IMG/VR virus record: IMGVR_UViG_3300031539_000128
Coordinates: 1-38,833 of that record
DNA: 38,833 bases
DNA from: a virus
Reading direction: 5' to 3' (one strand)
Translations under genes and position numbers: made by a program
Shown: piece after piece, positions 1 through 6,478 of the stretch
Numbering within the stretch: position 1 is the first letter of the stretch
Layout: each line of letters starts with the position of its first letter
Notes under the pieces: model-generated
Told to the model about the DNA's origin: nothing
Databases searched by the model: none
What the model saw: only the letters and a program-made list of their open reading frames with translations

Positions 1-141
1 GCCGCCCCAGATTTGGGGGTCGGTTCCGTAACTTCTGAGGCCCCAGTAAGGAGGCGACGAGCAGCAGACATGCACCGATTCGTCGGGCAGCGTTTTGAGC
101 GCCGCAAGCACATGGCCCTGAATGATCCGCACTGTTGGCAT
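1..141 (-). CDS. DNA methyltransferase, SPPYW type, N-terminal part (runs off left edge)
   Basis: The first 47 codons of a leftward gene are visible, starting at an ATG preceded by GGAG five bases upstream. The N-terminus reads MPTVRIIQGHVLAALKTLP and is followed by the motif SSPPYWGLRSYG at about residues 28-39. The (S/D/N)PPY tetrad is the catalytic motif IV of amino-methyltransferases that act on adenine N6 or cytosine N4; the SPPYWGLR form is common in phage enzymes of the beta class, where the target-recognition domain and motif I lie further downstream and so outside this window. It is the last gene seen on the leftward operon, after a 75-bp gap from the DpdA-like gene that holds an imperfect GC-rich inverted repeat. 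Together with the cytosine methyltransferase it suggests phage DNA protection. The base and position methylated cannot be told. Confidence 0.8.
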   Translation of the reverse strand, partial: MPTVRIIQGHVLAALKTLPDESVHVCCSSPPYWGLRSYGTDPQIWGG

Positions 142-216
142 TTACTCTCCTAAATTATCCGCACCCCGACCGCCCGTCAAGGAGAATCGAGCAACCGAAC
201 GGCCGGGGCACGGTGA

Positions 217-864
217 TTATTTATTAAACAGGGGATGCTGTGTAATTCCGCTGAATTCCTCGACGATGTGCCATGAGTCATTGCGCGCTATACTGCTACT
301 GTCTACACTATCGGCCTTCATTGCGTTAGCCTGGGTCAGGCGGTCAAACGTGCCGCAGCGCCCTATGTGCGCCTGCATTCCGTTATGGTGAGCGTAGTCA
401 ATCCACATCGGAGCAGTCTGCCACTTCCACTCCAGGGTGCCGCCAACAAACAAGTGCGTGAACTTCTGGGGGATGCTGTTTTCTCGCAGGTCTTGGATAC
501 TCATGCCATCCTGCACCACAAACGCCACGCGCGGGGCCGACAGCAACTCGCCCGCCCGCCAACTCAGCGAAAACTCAAGCGAGCGCTTGCCGGCAGCCAC
601 GATATCCGGGCATACAATGAAATCGAGCGACAGCCCCATGCGGTACGCATCTGCAATAGTCCGCCGGAATATATCAACTTGGAAGGGAAAACCGCGCCGC
701 CAACACTGGAATGCGCCGTTATCGAGCGCACAAGGCACCTCTCGGTAGCGGCGCGAGGGGCAACGATTCGCGCTGCTGGCTATCAGAATGCCCATGCCGA
801 GCCGTTTCACATGGTCGAGTTTCTGGCCGTCCGCGTTGCTTGTGTAGATCAGCATTCCTTTCAT
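217..864 (-). CDS. DpdA-like / TGT-superfamily transglycosylase
   Basis: A 215-residue protein resembling the phage proteins usually annotated as queuine tRNA-ribosyltransferase-like or DpdA. Landmarks are CALDNGAF (45-52), FIVCPDIV (82-89), VVQDGM (116-121), FVGGT (139-143), HIGRCGT (166-172) and KADSVDSSS (183-191). The D48 and D185/D188 positions are where the TGT fold carries its acidic catalytic residues, and the GG loop is where it holds the base. Family knowledge: DpdA enzymes exchange guanine in DNA for a 7-deazaguanine, protecting against restriction. No preQ0 synthesis genes are seen in this window, so a deazaguanine would have to come from the host or from elsewhere in the genome. 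The start is chosen by an ATGA overlap with the stop of the upstream gene; longer frames would run into that gene. An RNA substrate or a degenerate enzyme cannot be excluded. Confidence 0.65.
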   Translation of the reverse strand: MKGMLIYTSNADGQKLDHVKRLGMGILIASSANRCPSRRYREVPCALDNGAFQCWRRGFPFQVDIFRRTIADAYRMGLSLDFIVCPDIVAAGKRSLEFSLSWRAGELLSAPRVAFVVQDGMSIQDLRENSIPQKFTHLFVGGTLEWKWQTAPMWIDYAHHNGMQAHIGRCGTFDRLTQANAMKADSVDSSSIARNDSWHIVEEFSGITQHPLFNK

Positions 865-1022
865 TCCTCTTCTATCGGTTCCTGCCTTTTCTGTTTGTGC
901 TCGCGGTTGCGCTTGCACCAATCGCATCTGCCGTGGTTCCTGCACGAGCCGTCTACCGCTTTCGATCCCCGATAGGGCCGGCGGTGCGATTTGCCATGCT
1001 CGATGGCTCTGTCAAGGCTCAT
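861..1022 (-). CDS. Conserved phage small protein with CCHC cluster
   Basis: A 53-residue basic protein starting MSLDRAIEHGKSHRRPYRGS. A CxxHxxCxxC cluster (C27, H30, C33, C36) followed by a Lys/Arg-rich tail suggests one zinc knuckle that may touch nucleic acid. Similar small proteins with the same SLDRAIEHGK start and HGxCxWC core are, from memory, common in phage genomes; no function is known to me. Its start overlaps the upstream HNH stop as ATGA, and its own stop overlaps the next start as ATGA, so it is translated as one link in a coupled chain. Confidence 0.75.
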   Translation of the reverse strand: MSLDRAIEHGKSHRRPYRGSKAVDGSCRNHGRCDWCKRNREHKQKRQEPIEEE

Positions 1023-1564
1023 AGGGTTCCCCATTGCCGTGCCATTGCCTCTGCCCTTTCGGGAAAGTTCAGACATGCGAACTCGCCAAAACGCTCACGG
1101 GCGTCGTCGTCATACGCATGCGCGGCCTCGATCTCGCTTGTAAAGTAGCCGAGAAAAATCTGAACGTGATCGGCCTTGATCTGTGCCCACCATTTCCGTT
1201 TTGCTTTATCCCAGCATACGCCTTTGTAATGGGAAGAACCATCCTTACGCTTGCGGCTGTTCATGTTGTTCTGTGCTCTCGTGCATTCCCGCAGGTTGCC
1301 CCGCTGATTATTCAACCCGTCGTGATCGACGTGATCGATCTCTGCCGCGTCGGGCAAGAGCAATCTGTGCATTTGCAGGATCGTCTGCTTCCCGTCCGGT
1401 GTTGGGACGTTTGTGTAGGCATAATACTGGTGGGGCGCCTTGTGCACATGCCACCTGTGCCCCGCCACGAGCGGATAGTCGGCGATGTCTACAATGGCCG
1501 TCTTTCTTTGTGTCAGCTTCAGAATCGCTACATCCTGATGGAACTCAACGTGATTCGGTATCAT
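1019..1564 (-). CDS. HNH homing-type endonuclease with AP2 DNA-binding domain
   Basis: A 181-residue protein in two parts. Residues about 65-105 hold an HNH nuclease core, EIDHVDHDGLNNQRGNLRECT, with D77-H78, N86, N90 and N99 as the expected metal and catalytic positions. Residues about 110-168 are an AP2-type DNA-binding fold (HYKGVCWDKAKRKWWAQI, then FLGYFTSEIEAAHAYD). This pairing is typical of free-standing homing endonucleases in phages. It overlaps the end of the cytosine methyltransferase gene by 20 bp and the next gene by an ATGA, so it is fully built into the operon and not an obvious recent insertion. The target site is unknown. Confidence 0.92.
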   Translation of the reverse strand: MIPNHVEFHQDVAILKLTQRKTAIVDIADYPLVAGHRWHVHKAPHQYYAYTNVPTPDGKQTILQMHRLLLPDAAEIDHVDHDGLNNQRGNLRECTRAQNNMNSRKRKDGSSHYKGVCWDKAKRKWWAQIKADHVQIFLGYFTSEIEAAHAYDDDARERFGEFACLNFPERAEAMARQWGTL

Positions 1565-2579
1565 TGATTGTCTCCCTATATGCCAAAATGAATTCAGCCG
1601 CCAACGGTGCGACTATAGAGTTTCCGTAGCCTCTGAGCCGCATGACGCGCGCTTCCGCCGTGGCGTCAACGTCCGGCTCGCCATTATCGCTGCCCTGTCC
1701 CATGCCTTTGGATAGCCTTGTAACCAGCGGCTCAACGCCGGATTTAACACGCCGCGCTTTTCCGTCCCGGCAGGGGAGGAGGTCGTAGTCAGACCAGCAA
1801 CCTGCTTGCTCAACGCAACCCCCGCATCCCTGCTGTTGCTCTGGCTCCGCTCGTTTGCTCTCGGCGTTGACCAACCCACTACCGGTGGCGCCTTCTTCTC
1901 TATCAGCGTTGCAAGGCTCGATGAATGAGCCTTCTGGTTGTGTGTCGCCCCCTGCGCGTGGTGATCCCGTGTGTTCGGACTTGGCCAGCCGGTAATCCAC
2001 AACACCGCGTCTCGTGCCAGATTCGCTCCTTGTGTTGATGTCAAGTCCGCCCCCGGCCTTCGCCCATCGTGCGCATTCGGCGTCGGCCACCCACCAAATC
2101 CTGTGCCGGATGTGCGGTGCCCCGACGCTGCAAGCTGGCAGTACGATCGCCCCGCAGGCGTAGCCTTCCGCTTCCAGGTCATCGCATATTCCATCGAGCC
2201 ATCCGTGTCCAATCGCCGCAGGAACCTGTTCTCCAAAGATCGTGTCAGGTCTGCACTCGCGGATGAGCCTGAACATTTCGGGCCAGAGGTGCCGCTTGTC
2301 CGCCGAACCTTTGTGCTTGCCCGCCGCCGAGAACGGCTGGCAGGGTAGAGAACATGTCCAAACAGATCGGTCGTCGGGCCAACCGGCGAGACGCAGAGCG
2401 TACGGCCAGCCTGCGATTCCACAGAAGAAGTGGCACTGCACGTATCCCTTGAGGTCGTCTGTTCTGACATCCGTGATGTTCCTCTCGTCTACGTCGCCCG
2501 GCGCGATCAACTCGTTACGGATCAATTCCCGAAGCCACGCCGCCGCGTTGGGGTCAAACTCGTTGTAGTATGCGGTCAT
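1545..2579 (-). CDS. dcm: C5-cytosine DNA methyltransferase
   Basis: A 344-residue enzyme that methylates cytosine C5 in DNA using S-adenosylmethionine. Visible motifs: FCGIAGW (52-58, motif I), LPCQPFS (78-84, motif IV, catalytic C80), FGEQV (115-119, in the place of the usual ENV motif VI), RHRIWWVA (158-165, motif VIII) and RLRGYGNSIVAPLAAEF (about 315-331, motifs IX-X). The E of motif VI is kept, but N is replaced by Q, a variant I recall from other phage enzymes. The stretch from about 165 to 300 is hydrophilic and repetitive and would be the target-recognition region. The start overlaps the upstream stop as ATGA. A 285-codon second frame lies inside this gene (see separate entry). Likely role: masking phage DNA from host restriction. 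Confidence 0.93.
   Translation of the reverse strand: MTAYYNEFDPNAAAWLRELIRNELIAPGDVDERNITDVRTDDLKGYVQCHFFCGIAGWPYALRLAGWPDDRSVWTCSLPCQPFSAAGKHKGSADKRHLWPEMFRLIRECRPDTIFGEQVPAAIGHGWLDGICDDLEAEGYACGAIVLPACSVGAPHIRHRIWWVADAECARWAKAGGGLDINTRSESGTRRGVVDYRLAKSEHTGSPRAGGDTQPEGSFIEPCNADREEGATGSGLVNAESKRAEPEQQQGCGGCVEQAGCWSDYDLLPCRDGKARRVKSGVEPLVTRLSKGMGQGSDNGEPDVDATAEARVMRLRGYGNSIVAPLAAEFILAYRETINDTESR
1613..2470 (-). other. Long second reading frame inside the cytosine methyltransferase gene (possible overlapping gene)
   Basis: A 285-codon open frame lies wholly inside the methyltransferase gene in another frame on the same strand. It begins at an ATG with AGAGGA about nine bases upstream. The product starts MSEQTTSRDT, contains PTTDLFG and SADLTRSLENR, and then has three spaced repeats: GGWPTPNAHDG, TGWPSPNTRDH and GWSTPRANER. 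The same DNA in the methyltransferase frame gives repeated (V/L)xxAE-type segments of the variable region. I recall hypothetical phage proteins with the same PTTDLFG ... WPTPNA pattern, which would mean this frame is kept open in other genomes, but I could not check. It may be a genuine dual-coding gene or a side effect of conserved methyltransferase sequence. Confidence 0.4.
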
Positions 2580-2938
2580 GGCGTTGATTCCGGCCTGTAG
2601 AGCAGGGTAAGGGCATGCGTCATGAAACGCTCAGTGCATGGTTCGCAAGGATGCGAGTAGGCAAGGCGCACGTTGCAACTTTTGGTCTCCACCCTCACAC
2701 ACTCTACAAAGCCTATCTGTTTGGTGTCTTCGAGTTCCACCAGTACGATGTCATTCAACCTCGGCGGATTGCTGTCGCTGTAAGGTTCAGGCACGGGCAC
2801 CCCGTCCTTGCGCGGGCACCAGGTAGGGAAGTGATGTGCATCAATCTCGCGGTAAATGCCTTCGTAGCGACAGACACAATCGTTGTTTACTACCTTGCAG
2901 AGAGAGCAATCACCGCACCACTCAATCAGCTTCGGCAT
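2576..2938 (-). CDS. Hypothetical phage protein, Cys-rich N-terminus
   Basis: A 120-residue protein of unrecognised family. The first 25 residues hold five cysteines (WCGDCSLCKVVNNDCVC), which could bind zinc; the middle (PRLNDIVLVELEDTKQIGFVECVRVE) looks like a small beta-rich fold; another CEPC pair lies near residue 98. The N-terminus overlaps the upstream gene by 17 bp and the stop overlaps the methyltransferase start as ATGA, so it would be co-translated with that enzyme. Function unknown. Confidence 0.75.
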   Translation of the reverse strand: MPKLIEWCGDCSLCKVVNNDCVCRYEGIYREIDAHHFPTWCPRKDGVPVPEPYSDSNPPRLNDIVLVELEDTKQIGFVECVRVETKSCNVRLAYSHPCEPCTERFMTHALTLLYRPESTP

Positions 2939-3101
2939 CGGGGCCTCCTTTCTGTTTCTTCTGGGTGCATGGAAAACAGTACGGCCCGACGTTGTTCATC
3001 CAAAGGCGCATTTCGTAAAGTACGCGCCCACATCTGATGCACTTCTCATCAGAGGCTGTTGTTACCGGCACAAGATGCGTTGGATCGGTGGCGTTGCTCA
3101 T
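2922..3101 (-). CDS. Small zinc-ribbon-like protein
   Basis: A 59-residue protein starting MSNATDPTHL. Two CxxC knuckles (CIRC at about 21-24 and CFPC at about 42-45) separated by about 17 residues suggest one zinc site. The start is set by an ATGA overlap with the stop of the upstream coiled-coil gene; longer frames would be read inside that gene. No function can be assigned. Confidence 0.7.
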   Translation of the reverse strand: MSNATDPTHLVPVTTASDEKCIRCGRVLYEMRLWMNNVGPYCFPCTQKKQKGGPDAEAD

Positions 3102-3625
3102 TGCCCGTCTCCTTTTGGGTTCATCGACGCGATCCGTTCTGTCGAAAACCAATCCGTAATCGCGCCGCCATATTTCGAGTGCGCGAAGCCACAGGTGCAG
3201 ATACCGTCGGTGCAAGAGCCGCTGATCATGAGCGCGTAGAACGTACAATCGCCGTCGTGCTGCGTTTTGCCCTCGGCCTTGAGCCGGGCTATCTCAAGTT
3301 CCGCCATCCCCCAGAGGCACTTAGGCGTGTGGCCCTCCTCATCAGAGCAAAAGCATATTGGACAACCACCACCTGCGAGGTAATCCTTCGCGCGTTGCTG
3401 CCAATCATCGCCATCGGATAGTTCGGTTTTTAGTTTCTCGACCTCGGTCTTGAGCCGGGCTATCTCGGCGTCCTTCTTCTTGCCTTCCTCGCCGGCAAAC
3501 GTCTGCGCCGCCGCAAGAATCTCGGCGAAGAATGTGGGCTTGTGATATGGCTTGCCTGCGAACTCGGACAGGCTCTCCGCCACCTCGTCGATCACGCGCA
3601 CGTCGTCGGGTAGTTTGTCATTCAC
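3098..3625 (-). CDS. Hypothetical coiled-coil protein with Cys clusters
   Basis: A 175-residue protein. Residues about 50-72 (KKKDAEIARLKTEVEKLKTEL) form a short heptad coiled coil, followed by CPICFCSD, a second EIARLKAE segment, and a run of cysteines (CTDGICTCGF) near residue 143. The DNA encoding the two EIARLK segments is almost identical over about 20 bases, so one copy probably arose by internal duplication or conversion. The arrangement resembles the larger coiled-coil protein encoded at 7740-8978. Function unknown. Confidence 0.7.
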   Translation of the reverse strand: MNDKLPDDVRVIDEVAESLSEFAGKPYHKPTFFAEILAAAQTFAGEEGKKKDAEIARLKTEVEKLKTELSDGDDWQQRAKDYLAGGGCPICFCSDEEGHTPKCLWGMAELEIARLKAEGKTQHDGDCTFYALMISGSCTDGICTCGFAHSKYGGAITDWFSTERIASMNPKGDGQ

Positions 3626-3872
3626 TTTGAGTCTCCTTTATATCACTAAGTATTGCTACTACACGATCTGCCTCTTTACGATCACTCTCTTTTTCCTCTT
3701 CAGTTAGGTCTGCATATGCAGTGTCCACCTGATGTCTCCAGCGCTCCTCGGCCCATAGAGGAATCACACATTCTCCTGCGTTGTTGTGGAAACATTTCTC
3801 AAACAAATACTTCATCCATCCTGACCACTGCTCATGGGCTAGTGTGGCCAGACGTTCCCGTAGATCATTCAC
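3618..3872 (-). CDS. Conserved phage hypothetical protein
   Basis: An 84-residue, highly charged helical protein: LRERLATLAHEQWSGWMKY, then RWRHQVDTAYADLTEEEK and SDRKEADRVV. This order, HEQWxxW ... RW ... YxxLxEEEKxSDRxxAD, is one I recall as a recurrent small phage protein with no established function. It overlaps the genes on both sides by eight bases. Two tryptophan-rich helices and a charged helix suggest a small interaction module. Confidence 0.75.
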   Translation of the reverse strand: MNDLRERLATLAHEQWSGWMKYLFEKCFHNNAGECVIPLWAEERWRHQVDTAYADLTEEEKESDRKEADRVVAILSDIKETQSE

Positions 3873-4083
3873 CTGTCGTCTCCTTCTCCTCGAAATACTC
3901 GTCTACCGCCGCGCTGTAGTCGATCTCCTCGTCGTAGATGCAGTCCTCGATGCACGACAGCAGCAGGTCAACGTCGATGCCCATCTTCTTCATCAGGCGT
4001 TCGTGATAGGTGCAAAACATCAGTGTGCCGCCGCTCATGTAGAACGTTTTAGGCAGCATGTCCATCAGATCATCGCGGGTCAT
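3865..4083 (-). CDS. Hypothetical acidic small protein
   Basis: A 72-residue acidic protein (MTRDDLMDMLPKTFYMSGG start, EEIDYSAAVDEYFEEKE end). No family recognised. Stop-start overlaps with both neighbours (ATGA with the upstream gene) place it in the coupled chain of small early genes. Confidence 0.65.
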   Translation of the reverse strand: MTRDDLMDMLPKTFYMSGGTLMFCTYHERLMKKMGIDVDLLLSCIEDCIYDEEIDYSAAVDEYFEEKETTGE

Positions 4084-4325
4084 TTCAACTCCTTTCCCTT
4101 TTCATCCGTGAGGACGTATCCCCTGCGCCTGTCAAAGTAGAGTTTGAACTTACCGTTCTGTATGCACTTCACAAGGTTGATCATGATAGACGCGAGAGAG
4201 AGGTCGGGCTTCGCAAATTGTATCCGCTGGGCTACGCTCTCGATGAGTTTCATCTTGTCGTCGTCTTTCCAGCGCTTCAGGTCTATTCCGAACTTGGCTG
4301 CTGCCTCGGTGAATTCAAAGGTCAT
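4080..4325 (-). CDS. Hypothetical small protein
   Basis: An 81-residue protein starting MTFEFTEAAAKFGIDLKRW. The start is chosen because AAGGAG sits five bases upstream and the ATG overlaps the stop of the preceding zinc-finger gene; an in-frame ATG 33 bases earlier lacks a ribosome site. Mixed helix and strand with a basic C-terminus; no family recognised. Confidence 0.68.
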   Translation of the reverse strand: MTFEFTEAAAKFGIDLKRWKDDDKMKLIESVAQRIQFAKPDLSLASIMINLVKCIQNGKFKLYFDRRRGYVLTDEKGKELK

Positions 4326-4495
4326 GGGGTCTCCTTTGCCAAGCGATCCATCCAGCATTTAACGCAGAAGTCACGCTCGCCTTCGTGCCTCTCCTGGCAG
4401 GAAGGGCAGTAGGTTTTTCCACACGCTCTGCATAAAAAACCGCCCCTGTCGACGTAGAACTTGCGCCGGCATTGCGCGCACTTTGCTATGGTCAC
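4322..4495 (-). CDS. Small four-knuckle zinc protein with FYVE-like spacing (GTG start)
   Basis: A 57-residue gene with a GTG start overlapping the upstream stop (GTGA) and a stop overlapping the next start (ATGA). The protein carries four CxxC pairs: CAQC (6-9), CRAC (22-25), CPSC (30-33) and CVKC (44-47). The spacing 12-4-10 between the pairs, and the GGFLCRACGKTYCPSC core, resemble the cross-brace layout of FYVE-type zinc fingers, in which pairs 1 and 3 bind one zinc and pairs 2 and 4 the other. The basic phosphoinositide-binding residues of true FYVE domains are not evident, so I read this as a structural analogue, perhaps a protein or nucleic-acid contact module. Confidence 0.72.
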   Translation of the reverse strand: MTIAKCAQCRRKFYVDRGGFLCRACGKTYCPSCQERHEGERDFCVKCWMDRLAKETP

Positions 4496-4680
4496 TGCTT
4501 TTCCTTTGCGCTCTCATCTTGGACGGCATGTTCGATGGAGCGCCCTTTGCCGGCCGTGTCGAGGGTTGCTTCGAAGGCCGTGAATTCAGCCGAGTTCTTC
4601 TCTTTGTTGACACCTATCACCTCCGCAATCCAACCACGGATCAACTCGTCAGCGTACGGCGTGTCAGGTTCGTTGGTCAT
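4492..4680 (-). CDS. Hypothetical small acidic protein
   Basis: A 62-residue protein (MTNEPDTPYADELIRGWIAE start) with a good ribosome site, AAGGAG, eight bases before the ATG. Predicted mostly helical with a charged tail; no family recognised. Its stop overlaps the GTG start of the four-knuckle zinc protein. Confidence 0.65.
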   Translation of the reverse strand: MTNEPDTPYADELIRGWIAEVIGVNKEKNSAEFTAFEATLDTAGKGRSIEHAVQDESAKEKQ

Positions 4681-4699
4681 GATTGAGTCTCCTTTTCTT

Positions 4700-4945
4700 T
4701 CATATCACTTTCCTGCCGATGTATTTCCACGCACAATTTGCACAAGGCCGGGCGGTCGAGCCGCAGCCGGTGCATCGGTAAACAGGGTCTTCACTTGCAC
4801 CGCCGGGCCGCAGTTCCTCAACCAGCTTGCGCACGTGCTTATTCACCGCCGCGGCTCGCCGGTCGTATGCGTCAACCAGGGCGGGGTCGATGCAGATACT
4901 AGCGGTGCAGTTGGCTATCAGACGGTCGATGTCGTGGGTAGTCAT
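4700..4945 (-). CDS. Small protein with C-terminal zinc ribbon
   Basis: An 81-residue protein with a helical N-terminus (DALVDAYDRRAAAVNKHVRK-like segment, residues about 21-42) and a C-terminal CTGC...CANC zinc ribbon near residues 58-72. It starts at an ATG overlapping the stop of the DUF3310 gene. Function unknown; a 19-bp gap separates it from the next gene downstream, one of few gaps in this part of the operon. Confidence 0.68.
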   Translation of the reverse strand: MTTHDIDRLIANCTASICIDPALVDAYDRRAAAVNKHVRKLVEELRPGGASEDPVYRCTGCGSTARPCANCAWKYIGRKVI

Positions 4946-5154
4946 TTCCCTTCAAGCCTTTCAATATAATGATTGAGATACCACTGCGCTTTCTTCAGGT
5001 CTTCCAGCCCGTTTTTCTGCTTGTGGCGCCAGATGTATTTTATGACGTTGCCCAGGCAGAATCCTTTGAGCAACTTCGCCGCTTCGATGGCGTCGATGCA
5101 CTCAACCGAGCCGGACGTGTAGTGCGCGGGGTGAGATATGTTGTCGTGTTTCAT
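4942..5154 (-). CDS. DUF3310 family phage protein
   Basis: A 70-residue protein matching the DUF3310 pattern: HPAHYTSGSVECIDAIEA, then FCLGNVIKYIWRHKQKNGLEDLKKAQWYL. The HPxHY, ECIDxI and KYIWRxxxKxGLEDLxKAxWYL motifs are the family signature, and the family is common in the early regions of tailed phages; some members have been labelled nucleotide-kinase-like without proof. The start overlaps the upstream stop as ATGA. A role in nucleotide metabolism is only inferred. Confidence 0.88.
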   Translation of the reverse strand: MKHDNISHPAHYTSGSVECIDAIEAAKLLKGFCLGNVIKYIWRHKQKNGLEDLKKAQWYLNHYIERLEGK

Positions 5155-5375
5155 TGTGTTGCCTTTGCCTTCCATTTCTTCAGCCCCCACAGAGCCAGCA
5201 GCCAGTAGGTGAACATCAGCGCCGCCTGGGGATATGCGGTTTTGTGGATATCGTAGATCACCCACAGTGCATTCGTGACAGCCCACACCCCGAAGCACCA
5301 GCGGCGCTGGTAGACGTTGGCGATAGTGCCTACTAGGGATATGATTGAGACAAACCACATCAGGTATTCGATCAT
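5151..5375 (-). CDS. Small membrane protein resembling part of PnuC-type transporters
   Basis: A 74-residue protein with three hydrophobic segments (about 3-20, 27-42 and 48-64) and a basic C-terminus (WGLKKWKAKATQ). The pattern WAVTNALWVIYD...YPQAALMFTYWLLALWGLKKW recalls the repeat of PnuC-like nicotinamide riboside transporters: W..N..W...D....Y.Q..LM..Y....WG...W. It holds only about half of a full transporter, so it might act as an oligomer or only share the fold. ATGA links it to DUF3310. Confidence 0.6.
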   Translation of the reverse strand: MIEYLMWFVSIISLVGTIANVYQRRWCFGVWAVTNALWVIYDIHKTAYPQAALMFTYWLLALWGLKKWKAKATQ

Positions 5376-5611
5376 CGTGTCTCCTCTCGCGGTTCCGACA
5401 CCACGCGGATAATGCTCCAGCCGATGGCTGGGCCGAATCGCTTGTCCCCCATCGCATGCACAGCCGCCTTGCGCGTGACAAACAGTGTGCCGATCCTTGA
5501 GAACCCTGACCAGGCTGTGCCCAAGGCCCGGCGGTGCTCGTAACGCAGCAGTGTCAGCGGGTGGTACTTATCATCGACTACCATATATCCAAGTGTCTTG
5601 GCTCGCATCAT
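5372..5611 (-). CDS. Hypothetical protein, paralogue of the 14916-15161 product
   Basis: A 79-residue protein, MMRAKTLGYMVVDDKYHPLT at the start and GWSIIRVVSEPREETR at the end. It shares an outline with the gene at 14916-15161: both have M(R)(A/P)KT(L/V)GY(M/V)V, a central G...(L/I)FxTRxxxxxA segment and a W.I.R.V ending. The fold would be a small alpha-beta unit. The first ATG is chosen because it overlaps the upstream stop (ATGA); a second ATG follows at once and could also be used. Function unknown. Confidence 0.65.
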   Translation of the reverse strand: MMRAKTLGYMVVDDKYHPLTLLRYEHRRALGTAWSGFSRIGTLFVTRKAAVHAMGDKRFGPAIGWSIIRVVSEPREETR

Positions 5612-5826
5612 CTTTGTTCCTTTTCCCACGCATCCACTTCCTCGCGTGCAATCTCGGCGATCTTGCCGGCGCCGTCGCCGATTGGGTTGCCGTCCTCGTC
5701 AAAACAGATGTCCTCGTAGAACGCGCGCAGATCGGCCGTCAGGCGCACCAGAAATACCTGGCGGCAAGTAGATTCCCACGCATCGCGCCGCTCCTCGGCG
5801 ATACGTTTGGCTTCTACTTCGGTCAT
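5608..5826 (-). CDS. Hypothetical small acidic protein
   Basis: A 72-residue, mostly helical acidic protein (MTEVEAKRIAEERRDAWEST start, IAREEVDAWEKEQR end) with a short loop DEDGNPIGDGAG. No family recognised. Start and stop both overlap neighbours as ATGA. The start codon lies in one of the recurring junction sequences described in the findings. Confidence 0.6.
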   Translation of the reverse strand: MTEVEAKRIAEERRDAWESTCRQVFLVRLTADLRAFYEDICFDEDGNPIGDGAGKIAEIAREEVDAWEKEQR

Positions 5827-5996
5827 GATTTGGCCTCCTTGTCAAAATGGATGCAGACATGGATACAGCCCAACATCAGCCGGATTCCCCACGTGTGGAC
5901 ACAGACACCGAACGACTGGCCCGCAACGGTCAGGATCAAGGCACCGGGCCAGCAAAAGTTGCAGACGTACTTGCTGCGGGTAAACGTGATGCTCAT
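5823..5996 (-). CDS. Hypothetical small hydrophobic, Cys-rich protein
   Basis: A 57-residue protein with five cysteines (CNFC, CVHT, CIHVCIHF) and a hydrophobic middle (GALILTVAGQSFGVCVHTWG). It may be a membrane-associated or metal-binding peptide. It ends in KEAKS, encoded by the same junction sequence that ends the next gene upstream. Start and stop overlap neighbours as ATGA. Confidence 0.55.
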   Translation of the reverse strand: MSITFTRSKYVCNFCWPGALILTVAGQSFGVCVHTWGIRLMLGCIHVCIHFDKEAKS

Positions 5997-6478
5997 GATT
6001 TGGCCTCCCAGCATAGGTCGCTATGCAGCTTGCCGTCGAGAAGGCGACCGGCGCGTTTTGGGTAAAAGCGACCGTCGGTTCCACGTGTTCTGTCTATCTT
6101 GTTGTGCAGAGCATTGTGTTCTCCACAAGTCATGACTTGGAGATTGTCGAGTCTGTTATCCCCTTTGTCGTAGTTCAGGTGATGGACAATCTGTCCCGTC
6201 TCAAGACGCTTGCCAGTTGCGGCGAACATCACCAGAATGTGTTCGTGCACATACCCATTGGGATCAGCAAAGGCATGCGTTCTACCAACCCGGATTAGGA
6301 TGTAACCGTGTTGATCGCGCAACTTGCCCTGATTCCAGCGATAGTGTTGCGCCCCGCGAAGGTTATGTCCGTGATGTCCTCTCCCGGGGCCGTGATATGT
6401 TAGCCGCAACCGTTCTTTGCGCCTCAGATACCGAACATGGGCCGCTTCTCTGGCTTGTTGTTTATCTTTGTACGGCAA
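5993..6478 (-). CDS. HNH homing-type endonuclease
   Basis: A 161-residue protein. After a basic N-terminus (RYLRRKERLRLTYHG) and a beta-rich part (HGYILIRVGRTHAFA), residues about 77-126 form an HNH core: YVHEHILVMF, TGQIVHHLNYDKGDNRLDNLQ, then CGEHNALHN. H99-H100, N108, N112 and H121 fit the HNH residues. This is the HHNNx-type seen in many phage free-standing homing endonucleases. It overlaps the DUF5131 gene by 17 bp and shares the KEAKS-type junction at its 3' end. A second homing endonuclease gene lies at 1019-1564. Confidence 0.9.
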   Translation of the reverse strand: MPYKDKQQAREAAHVRYLRRKERLRLTYHGPGRGHHGHNLRGAQHYRWNQGKLRDQHGYILIRVGRTHAFADPNGYVHEHILVMFAATGKRLETGQIVHHLNYDKGDNRLDNLQVMTCGEHNALHNKIDRTRGTDGRFYPKRAGRLLDGKLHSDLCWEAKS

